From the NCBI GenBank assembly GCA_934316845.1, contig CAKRDZ010000018.1, positions 1 through 64,000 on the forward strand: DNA of 64,000 nt. Direction: 5' to 3'. The position numbers and the translations under genes were made by a program. The DNA is from an uncultured Eubacterium sp. GTDB taxonomy: Bacteria; Bacillota; Clostridia; Lachnospirales; Lachnospiraceae. This document shows positions 50,654-58,032 of this stretch, one piece after another. Under the pieces are notes generated by a model. It saw only the letters and a list, made by a program, of their open reading frames with translations, was not told the DNA's origin and searched no databases. Position 1 is the stretch's first letter. Each line of letters starts with the position of its first letter.

Positions 50654-52468
50654 ATGGATTTTACAAAATTATCATTAAAAGAACTTCGCGAGATGGCGAA
50701 GGAAAAAGGACTCAGCGGGATTTCCGCATTGCGTAAAGCTGATTTGATCGAAGAATTGAAGAAGGCAGAGATTCTTTCTCAGAGTGTGGTTCGCCCGGTA
50801 AAACCGGCAGATATTCTCAACCCGGCAGAACTTCCGGGAAGAAAGTCGGAAGAAAAGTCGGCGGAAAAGCTGGCGGAAAAACCGGTCGAGGAAAAGAAGA
50901 GCGAGCCGGAGAAGGAAAAAAAGGTTTATACGTATGTGCCTTCGCAAAATAACAATTCGCGAAACTATCGTGGAAGAGGCGCATCCTCTCACGGAAATTA
51001 TCAGAGTAATTATCAAAACAATAATTACCAGAATAACCACCAAAACAACAATTATCAAAACAATAATTACCAAAACAATAACTACCAGAACAATAATTAT
51101 CAGAACAACAATTATCAGAACAATAATTACCAGAATAATAATTATCATGCGAATTCTCAAAACATGAATTCCCATTATAATTCCCAGGAATCCGTGTCGC
51201 ATGAAAATGCACCGGCGGAGATTGTTCAGGAACATCAGCCATACCGCACGATCGAAGAGGTCATCAAGGCAGGTCTGATCACGATTGCCAAAGACCGGCA
51301 GGTGTTGGATGTGCATCCTGCAGAGATGGAAGAACTGGACAGTGGAATTACCAAAAAAGGAATTCTTGAGATCATGCCGGAAGGGTATGCGTTTATCCGC
51401 TGTGATAACTTCCTTCCGGGCGACAATGATGTCTATGTATCACCGGCATTTTTGCGGCGTTTCGGGCTGCGTACCGGAGATATTATTGAAGGAAATCTTC
51501 GTATACGTACACAGAATGAAAAATTCAGTGCACTTTTGTATATGACAAAAGTAAATGAGCGTCCGATCACGTATCTGGCGCACCGTAATAAATTCGAGGA
51601 TCTGACGCCAATTTTTCCAAATGAAAGAATTCATTTGGAAACAAGCAACTCAGGTGTTTCGATGAGGATGCTCGATCTGATCGCGCCGATCGGTAAAGGA
51701 CAGCGTGGTATGATCGTGTCACAGCCAAAAACCGGTAAGACGACATTACTCAAACAAGTAGCAAGTGCGATCACACATAACTATCCGGAGATGCATCTAT
51801 TGATCCTTCTGATCGATGAGCGTCCGGAGGAAGTAACGGATATCAAAGAATCCATTGCCGGAGAAAAAGTAGAAGTTATTTACTCGACATTTGATGAACT
51901 CCCGGAAAATCACAAACGCGTTTCCGAAATGGTTATCGAACGCGCAAAACGTCTTGTAGAAGGCGGCGATGATGTCGTGGTACTGCTTGACAGCATCACA
52001 CGTCTGGCGAGAGCATACAACCTTACGGTTACGCCGAGTGGACGTACTCTTTCCGGTGGTCTTGATCCGGCGGCACTTCATATGCCGAAACGATTCTTCG
52101 GTGCAGCGAGAAATATGCGTGAAGGCGGAAGCCTTACTGTACTGGCAACGGCACTGGTAGATACCGGAAGCCGTATGGATGATGTGGTGTTTGAAGAATT
52201 CAAAGGAACCGGAAATATGGAATTGGTGCTTGACAGACATTTGTCTGAAAAGAGAGTATTCCCGGCAATCGATATCCAGAAATCCAGTACGCGGCGGGAA
52301 GATCTTCTGCTTAGTCAGGAGGAATTGGAAGCGGTATATATCATGCGGAAGGCGCTAGGTGCTTCTCCGAATACCGACGGCAACCTGGAGCAGATCATTA
52401 ATCTGTTCCGAAGAACGAAAAATAATAAGGAATTTATTGAAACCATAAAAAAAATCAAGCTGCATTAA
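50654..52468 (+). CDS. rho: Transcription termination factor Rho with Asn/Gln/Tyr-rich insert
   Basis: A 604-residue hexameric RNA helicase that ends transcription. N-terminal helix domain (LSLKELREMAKEKGLSGISALRKADLIEELKK), then a charged Lys/Glu stretch (about 60-95), then a low-complexity region (about 97-175) with eight QNNNY units. The cold-shock-like RNA-binding domain (about 210-285; GILEIMPEGYAFIR) and the ATPase core (about 300-600; Walker A QPKTGKTTLLK, Walker B VVVLLDSITRLARAYN) are intact. The insert is of the kind reported to act as a prion domain in Clostridium botulinum Rho. Likely transcribed with the UDPGP gene. Confidence 0.97.
   Translation: MDFTKLSLKELREMAKEKGLSGISALRKADLIEELKKAEILSQSVVRPVKPADILNPAELPGRKSEEKSAEKLAEKPVEEKKSEPEKEKKVYTYVPSQNNNSRNYRGRGASSHGNYQSNYQNNNYQNNHQNNNYQNNNYQNNNYQNNNYQNNNYQNNNYQNNNYHANSQNMNSHYNSQESVSHENAPAEIVQEHQPYRTIEEVIKAGLITIAKDRQVLDVHPAEMEELDSGITKKGILEIMPEGYAFIRCDNFLPGDNDVYVSPAFLRRFGLRTGDIIEGNLRIRTQNEKFSALLYMTKVNERPITYLAHRNKFEDLTPIFPNERIHLETSNSGVSMRMLDLIAPIGKGQRGMIVSQPKTGKTTLLKQVASAITHNYPEMHLLILLIDERPEEVTDIKESIAGEKVEVIYSTFDELPENHKRVSEMVIERAKRLVEGGDDVVVLLDSITRLARAYNLTVTPSGRTLSGGLDPAALHMPKRFFGAARNMREGGSLTVLATALVDTGSRMDDVVFEEFKGTGNMELVLDRHLSEKRVFPAIDIQKSSTRREDLLLSQEELEAVYIMRKALGASPNTDGNLEQIINLFRRTKNNKEFIETIKKIKLH
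51041..51145 (+). repeat. 15-base tandem repeat in rho
   Basis: Seven consecutive 15-base units of the form CAAAACAATAATTAC, each encoding QNNNY, with a further degenerate unit just upstream. Third-base variation between units suggests selection on the protein. Confidence 0.95.
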
Positions 52469-52475
52469 AAATTGC

Positions 52476-52504
52476 TTGCATTTTGTTTCAAAGCGTGGTA
52501 CAAT
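52476..52504 (+). promoter_or_regulatory. Promoter of rpmE
   Basis: TTGCAT (52476-52481), 17-base spacer, TACAAT (52499-52504). Confidence 0.8.
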
Positions 52505-52567
52505 AAGAAAGCCGATTTTGAGAAATGACACATTTTTTAGTAAAATAGAAGTAGTGAGGTGAAAATC

Positions 52568-52768
52568 ATGAGAGAGGGAATCCATCCAGAATATTACCAG
52601 GCAAAGGTTGTTTGCAACTGCGGTAATGAATTCGTAACAGGTTCAACAAAAGAAGACATTCATGTTGAAGTATGTTCCAAATGCCATCCATTTTATACAG
52701 GACAGCAGAAGTCCATGGCAGCTCGTGGTGCGATTGATAAGTTCAATCGTAAATATGGCTTGAAATAA
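52568..52768 (+). CDS. rpmE: 50S ribosomal protein L31
   Basis: 66 residues starting at ATG 52568 after GAGGTG. It begins REGIHPEYYQAKVVCNCGNEF and has the zinc-binding Cys pairs (CNC and CSKC), so it is the zinc-containing (C+) type. It sits between rho and the DUF1385 gene, as in many Firmicutes. Confidence 0.97.
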   Translation: MREGIHPEYYQAKVVCNCGNEFVTGSTKEDIHVEVCSKCHPFYTGQQKSMAARGAIDKFNRKYGLK

Positions 52769-52789
52769 GCAGATAATGAACACATAAAG

Positions 52790-52836
52790 GCTCCGCAAGT
52801 TTCTGTATCGAAAGGTACTTGAGACCTGCGGAGTTG
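52790..52836 (+). terminator. Hairpin after rpmE
   Basis: GCTCCGCAAGT pairs with ACTT...TGCGGAG, followed by TTGTTCT. A probable, rather weak terminator. Confidence 0.6.
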
Positions 52837-52877
52837 TTCTATATAAAGCGCAGAGTATCGCTGAATGGAGGCAGAAT

Positions 52878-53921
52878 ATGAAATATTCAGGAATTGGCGG
52901 ACAGGCAGTCATCGAAGGGGTTATGATGAAAGGCAGGAGCCAATATGCTGTTTCTGTGCGTAAGCCAGACGGACAGATTGAAGTAAAAGTAGAAAATTAT
53001 AAAAGTCTGAAAGAAAAATATGCGATTGCGAAACTTCCGATCTTTCGGGGAATCTTTGCCTTTGTGGAATCCTTGAAGATGGGAATGGGAACCTTAAACT
53101 ATTCGGCAGGTTTTTGGGAAGAAGAAGAAGAAAAAAAAGAACGTTCAAAAGATAACCAAAAAACAGATGATTCAAAAACCAATGATTTATGGATGGGGCT
53201 GATCCTTGTGCTGGCCATCGTGATTGCAATTGGTCTTTTTGTATTATTGCCATTTTTTATCTCGGAACGGCTTCATAAGATCATTCCGTCGATTCAGCTG
53301 CGAGGTTTGATCGAAGGCGTGATCCGTGTTGCACTTTTTGTCGGTTATGTAAAAGCAATTTCTCTGCTGGAAGACATCCGCCGGGTATTTATGTACCACG
53401 GGGCCGAGCATAAATGTATCAACTGTATCGAAAATGGATATGAATTAACGGTAGAAAATGCAAAAAAACAGACGATGGTACATAAACGATGTGGTACAAG
53501 TTTTATGCTCGTTGTCATGTTTGTCAGTATTTTATTGTTTATGTTTATATCGGTGCCCAATATGTGGATACGTATGGTGCTTCGTATTTTACTGATTCCG
53601 GTAATTGCCGGGATTTCTTTCGAATTTATAACCCTTGCCGGCAAGTCCGAAAATCCGGTGGTCAATGTATTGAGTAAGCCGGGATTGTGGCTGCAGGCAT
53701 TGACGACGAGAGAACCGGATGACAGCATGCTGGAGGTGGCGATCACTTCGGTGGAAGCAGTATTTGACTGGCGGGATTTCCTGACTCATTATGACGAGGA
53801 AGAAAAGCCGGAAGAAGAGGGCTTTGAAGTAGTCGATGTCGAGGACGAAAACGATGAGATCTTACAGGCACTTGACCGGTATTTTGACGAAGCTGCCGGG
53901 ACCGAAGAAAAAGAGCAGTAA
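52878..53921 (+). CDS. DUF1385 family membrane protein (YqhQ-like)
   Basis: A 347-residue membrane protein. The opening GIGGQAVIEGVMMKGRSQYAVSVRKPDG, the central HGAEHKCINCIENG and RCGTSFMLVV are diagnostic of DUF1385. About four to five membrane segments lie in the second half. An acidic Glu/Lys-rich loop (about 78-100) and an acidic C-terminus frame it. Function unknown; it often lies next to prmC and prfA, as here (prmC starts 18 bases later). GGAGG precedes the ATG. Confidence 0.94.
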   Translation: MKYSGIGGQAVIEGVMMKGRSQYAVSVRKPDGQIEVKVENYKSLKEKYAIAKLPIFRGIFAFVESLKMGMGTLNYSAGFWEEEEEKKERSKDNQKTDDSKTNDLWMGLILVLAIVIAIGLFVLLPFFISERLHKIIPSIQLRGLIEGVIRVALFVGYVKAISLLEDIRRVFMYHGAEHKCINCIENGYELTVENAKKQTMVHKRCGTSFMLVVMFVSILLFMFISVPNMWIRMVLRILLIPVIAGISFEFITLAGKSENPVVNVLSKPGLWLQALTTREPDDSMLEVAITSVEAVFDWRDFLTHYDEEEKPEEEGFEVVDVEDENDEILQALDRYFDEAAGTEEKEQ

Positions 53922-53939
53922 ACTGGCAGGGAGGATGCT

Positions 53940-54824
53940 ATGACCTTACAGGAGTTGTACCGGGAAGGAATCCGGAAGTTGGAAGAAAAGGGCGTACCGG
54001 AGGCAGAACTAAACGCCTGGTATCTGCTTCAGTCCTGCCTTGGCGAGGAACCTTTTTCGTATACGAGAAGCCGGTTCTTTTTAGAACAGACGGAGCAGGC
54101 AGAGCCGGAGACAGCCACTGCCTATATGGAAAAAATTTCCAAAAGATGTCAGCGCATTCCGCTGGAGTATATCCTCGGTTATACGGAGTTTATGGGACTT
54201 CCTTTTTTGGTAAGAGAAGGCGTGCTAATCCCCAGACAGGATACGGAGATTTTGGTGGAAATGGCGGTTGAAGTCTCGAATGCGAAGAATGTACTTGACT
54301 TGTGTACGGGATCCGGCTGTATCGGATTGAGCATTGCGGTCTGCGGCACACCAAAGTCTGTGACGATGAGTGATATTTCGGAAACTGCTATAGAGACAGC
54401 AAAGCGCAATGAGAAAAATCTTGAGAAGAATGGCTGGAGGGGCAAAGGCGCGAAACCGGAGATTACCTATAAAATTGGAAATTTATGGAAAGCTATTAAA
54501 GGAAAATTTGACCTGATCGTCTCCAATCCGCCGTACATTGAGACAGAGGAACTTTCCGGACTGATGCCGGAAGTGATCGAACATGAGCCGCTCCTTGCCT
54601 TGGATGGCGGAAAAAGCGGGCTTGTGTTTTATGAAAAAATTTTAGAAAAAGCACCGTTTTATCTTGAAGACATGGGAATACTTATGGTTGAGACCGGTTA
54701 CAATCAAGGCGGGCAGGTAAAGTGCTTATTTGAGAAAAACGGGTTTACCGATATTGAGATAAAAAAAGATCTGGCAGGACTTGACCGTGTAGTGCGGGGA
54801 AGACTGTCAAAGAAAGGAAAATGA
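53940..54824 (+). CDS. prmC: Release factor glutamine methyltransferase
   Basis: A 294-residue SAM-dependent enzyme that methylates the Gln of the GGQ motif in peptide release factors. It has the SAM motif VLDLCTGSGCIGLSIA and the catalytic NPPY (VSNPPYIETEEL). GGGAGG precedes the ATG. Its stop overlaps the possible ATG of prfA (ATGA), so enzyme and substrate are made together. Confidence 0.96.
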   Translation: MTLQELYREGIRKLEEKGVPEAELNAWYLLQSCLGEEPFSYTRSRFFLEQTEQAEPETATAYMEKISKRCQRIPLEYILGYTEFMGLPFLVREGVLIPRQDTEILVEMAVEVSNAKNVLDLCTGSGCIGLSIAVCGTPKSVTMSDISETAIETAKRNEKNLEKNGWRGKGAKPEITYKIGNLWKAIKGKFDLIVSNPPYIETEELSGLMPEVIEHEPLLALDGGKSGLVFYEKILEKAPFYLEDMGILMVETGYNQGGQVKCLFEKNGFTDIEIKKDLAGLDRVVRGRLSKKGK

Positions 54825-54826
54825 TT

Positions 54827-55900
54827 ATGTTTGATAAGCTGGAAGATACGCTTTTGCGTTATGAAGAAGTACTGAATGAATTGAGTGAGCCGGATGTGCT
54901 CAATGACCAGAGCCGTTATCAAAAATTAATGAAAGAACAGTCTGACCTTGAGCCGGTCGTAGAAAAATACAAAGAGTACAAAAGTGCCAAAGAGGGGATT
55001 GCGGATAGTCTGGCAATTCTGGATGAAGAAACAGACGAAGAGATGAGAGAACTTGCCAAAGAAGAATTAAACGAATGTAAGGCAAGTGTGGCAGAGATCG
55101 AACAGGAACTTCGGATTCTTTTACTGCCAAAAGATCCCAATGATGAAAAGAATGTTATCGTCGAGATCCGTGCCGGTGCCGGTGGAGATGAAGCAGCGTT
55201 GTTTGCTGCGGATCTGTACCGCATGTACTGTAAATACGCAGAGCAGAATCATTGGAAAGTAGATACGATGAACTCCAATGAAAACGGGATTGGTGGATTC
55301 AAGGAAATCGTATTTATGATCAATGGTGCCGGTGCGTATTCCAAACTCAAATACGAGAGCGGGGTACACCGTGTGCAGCGTATTCCGGCGACTGAATCCG
55401 GAGGACGCATCCATACTTCGACAGCGACTGTGGCAATCATGCCGGAAGTCGAGGAGGTCGAAGTGGAACTGGATATGAATGATTGTAAATTTGATGTATT
55501 CCGTGCTTCCGGAAATGGTGGACAGTGTGTCAATACGACGGATTCCGCAGTTCGTCTGACCCATATTCCGACCGGAATTGTCATTTCCTGTCAGGATGAA
55601 AAATCACAGTTGAAAAATAAAGATAAAGCATTGAAAGTACTTCGTGCCAGATTGTATGAGCTGGAGTGTGCCAAAGCACATGATGAAGAGGCAGAAAAGA
55701 GAAGAAGCCAGATTGGAACCGGAGACCGTTCTGAAAAGATACGTACGTATAACTATCCGCAGGGACGAGTGACAGATCATCGTATTAAATTGACGCTTCA
55801 TCGTCTGGATGCCATTATCAATGGAGATTTAAGTGAAGTGATCGACAGTCTGATTGCGGCAGACCAGGCAGCCAAATTGGCATCTATGAATGAAGAATAA
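54827..55900 (+). CDS. prfA: Peptide chain release factor 1
   Basis: 357 residues; reads UAA and UAG and triggers peptide release. The GGQ loop (GNGGQCVNTTDSAV) and the PxT codon-recognition region (IPATESGGRIHTST) are intact. ATG 54827 has better spacing from AAAGGA than the ATG at 54821, and gives the usual MFDKLEDTLLRYEE start. It follows prmC directly. Confidence 0.97.
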   Translation: MFDKLEDTLLRYEEVLNELSEPDVLNDQSRYQKLMKEQSDLEPVVEKYKEYKSAKEGIADSLAILDEETDEEMRELAKEELNECKASVAEIEQELRILLLPKDPNDEKNVIVEIRAGAGGDEAALFAADLYRMYCKYAEQNHWKVDTMNSNENGIGGFKEIVFMINGAGAYSKLKYESGVHRVQRIPATESGGRIHTSTATVAIMPEVEEVEVELDMNDCKFDVFRASGNGGQCVNTTDSAVRLTHIPTGIVISCQDEKSQLKNKDKALKVLRARLYELECAKAHDEEAEKRRSQIGTGDRSEKIRTYNYPQGRVTDHRIKLTLHRLDAIINGDLSEVIDSLIAADQAAKLASMNEE

Positions 55901-55903
55901 AGT

Positions 55904-56869
55904 ATGACAGAACAAATTTTAAATTTGATCGCAGATCAAATGAACTTACTGATTATGATAAACGAACCGGAAAACCACGCGGTAACTTTTTTGTCTCAAA
56001 GTGCCGAGTGGCTTTTTGGGATAAAAAGGGAAATGGTAACCGGTGCAAAAGATTTGTTTGAAATCTTCCATTTATATGAAAGATTTCCGCAAACTCAGAT
56101 GTTTTGCAGGGAATCCCTGCGCCTGACAGTATCGTTTGAACATTGTTTTATGGCAGCGGGAAGTAAAGAACTGACCTGGGTCATGGTTCGTATGGCACCT
56201 TGCGGAGACGGAAAAAACATTTTACTGATGCAGGATGTGACAATGTATCATAAAATGACAGAACCGAAGAAGGAAATGCACGATCTTCGTGATTCTGTCA
56301 ATGCTGTGGGAGGCATGGGCTATATCGCCCGGGAAAACCTGCAGAATCCCGAACGCGTGAGATATTGTCTGCAGCAGATCATGACATTGTATCAGAGACT
56401 TCAGTTCATGTTAAATCAAAAAAAGGAAAGCAGTTTGGAAGAGCAACCTGAAATTGCAGAAAACGAGCAGGAAAGCCGGAAGAACTATCCGGGAAGACAT
56501 ATCATGATCGTGGAAGACAATGATGTCAACCGGGAGGTAGTGCATGAAATCCTGCGGATGTTTGAGGTGGAAGTGGTATGTGCGAAAGACGGAAAAGAAG
56601 CGGTCGAGATATTTGGACAATCGGAGCCGGGGTATTTTAATCTGATCTTTATGGATATTGAGATGCCGGTGATGGATGGAAATGAGGCGACAAAACAGAT
56701 CCGTAAGATGTACCGGGTGGATGCCAAAGTGATACCGATCGTAGCGATGACGGCACATTTGTCCCGTCAGGACATCCGGATGGCACAGGAAGCGGGCATG
56801 GATATGCATGTTCCAAAGCCGATTGACATACAAAAATTAAAGGAAGTTCTGGAAAAATATTTGAAGTGA
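55904..56869 (+). CDS. PAS-like/response-regulator receiver protein
   Basis: 321 residues. An N-terminal PAS-like domain (about 1-115; NEPENHAVTFLSQSAEWLFGIKREMV) is followed by a helical stretch resembling a histidine kinase dimerisation region but without a clear phosphoacceptor His (about 120-175). A receiver domain follows (about 195-321) with phosphoacceptor Asp in FMDIEMPVMDG, MTAH and KP. There is no output or kinase domain, so it may relay or titrate phosphate. The start is 3 bases after the prfA stop, with a weak ribosome binding site, so it depends on prfA translation. Confidence 0.85.
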   Translation: MTEQILNLIADQMNLLIMINEPENHAVTFLSQSAEWLFGIKREMVTGAKDLFEIFHLYERFPQTQMFCRESLRLTVSFEHCFMAAGSKELTWVMVRMAPCGDGKNILLMQDVTMYHKMTEPKKEMHDLRDSVNAVGGMGYIARENLQNPERVRYCLQQIMTLYQRLQFMLNQKKESSLEEQPEIAENEQESRKNYPGRHIMIVEDNDVNREVVHEILRMFEVEVVCAKDGKEAVEIFGQSEPGYFNLIFMDIEMPVMDGNEATKQIRKMYRVDAKVIPIVAMTAHLSRQDIRMAQEAGMDMHVPKPIDIQKLKEVLEKYLK

Positions 56870-56886
56870 AAAGGATAGTGACACGT

Positions 56887-58017
56887 ATGAAATTGAAATG
56901 GAAAACATGTTTTCGCGCAGGAGTTACAGTGACAGTTTTATTTTTGATCATTCATTATTGGACCGCGATCGCGGCGGGGGTGGAAATTGCATTTCATGCA
57001 GCGGCACCGCTTGTTACCGGTCTAATGATCGCCTATGCCGTCAATATATTAATGAGTTTTTATGAAAGACATTATTTTCCAAATTCAAAAAAGAAAATCG
57101 TGAAAAAGACACGGACGGGAGTCTGCATTCTGCTCTCCTATCTGAGTTTATTGGGGATCATTGCCCTGATCATCGGTCTTGTCGTGCCGGAATTGATTGA
57201 TTGTGTAAAACTTTTGATCGAAAAAATTCCGCCATTGATGCAGAGCGTTTCTGTGGAACTCCGCGGCAACGAGGAAATGACAAAATTGTGGAGTGAACTG
57301 GGAAATGTAAGCCAGACGGGACAGATAAACTGGAAGGAGATTGTTACGAAAGTGGCTGACTGGGCAGCCGGTGGACTCGGAGGAGCGTTTGGAGTCGTCA
57401 AAAACGTGGTTGCCGCTACCTTTTCAACGGCATTTACCATTATTATGAGTATCATCTTCTCCCTCTATCTGCTGACGGGAAAAGACCGTCTTATCCCCCA
57501 GGCCAAACGGGTGGCAAAGACGTATTTAAAAGAAGCCATCTATCATAAGATCAATTATGTGTTACACACGTTAAATGAATGTTTTCATAGTTTCATCGTA
57601 GGACAGTGTGTGGAAGCCGTGATCCTTGGAAGTCTGTGTGCCATCGGGATGGCAGTGCTGCGCCTTCCGTACAGCGGCATGACCGGGGCGCTGATCGGAT
57701 TTACGGCATTGATCCCGATCGCCGGGGCGTACATCGGAGGCGGCATCGGCTTTTTGATGATCGCGACGGTTTCGCCGATGAAAGCCATTATATTTGTTGT
57801 TTTCCTTATTATTTTACAACAATTGGAAGGACAGTTTATTTACCCACGTGTGGTCGGAGCCTCTATCGGACTGCCGGGGATCTGGGTGCTGGCAGCAGTG
57901 ACGATTGGCGGAAGTGTAATGGGGATCGGAGGAATGCTTTTATTTGTTCCCCTGACTGCAGCGGCATATAAATTACTGCGGAATGATGTGAAAAAGAGAA
58001 ACGCAGGGAAAGAGTGA
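56887..58017 (+). CDS. AI-2E family transporter (UPF0118/PerM)
   Basis: A 376-residue membrane protein, homologous to the one at 34188 (conserved LIGFTALIPIAGAYIGGGIGFLM and LQQLEGQFIYPRVVGASIGLPGIWVL). The ATG at 56887 follows AAGGAT; an in-frame GTG upstream overlaps the end of the PAS-REC gene. Seven to eight membrane segments. Substrate not predictable. Part of a close-packed run from prmC to the NYN fusion. Confidence 0.9.
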   Translation: MKLKWKTCFRAGVTVTVLFLIIHYWTAIAAGVEIAFHAAAPLVTGLMIAYAVNILMSFYERHYFPNSKKKIVKKTRTGVCILLSYLSLLGIIALIIGLVVPELIDCVKLLIEKIPPLMQSVSVELRGNEEMTKLWSELGNVSQTGQINWKEIVTKVADWAAGGLGGAFGVVKNVVAATFSTAFTIIMSIIFSLYLLTGKDRLIPQAKRVAKTYLKEAIYHKINYVLHTLNECFHSFIVGQCVEAVILGSLCAIGMAVLRLPYSGMTGALIGFTALIPIAGAYIGGGIGFLMIATVSPMKAIIFVVFLIILQQLEGQFIYPRVVGASIGLPGIWVLAAVTIGGSVMGIGGMLLFVPLTAAAYKLLRNDVKKRNAGKE

Positions 58018-58032
58018 AAGGGGCATCATCAT

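Noticed and set aside
51041..51145. CRISPR-like array
   Set aside because: The 15-base units are contiguous, without spacers, and in frame within rho.
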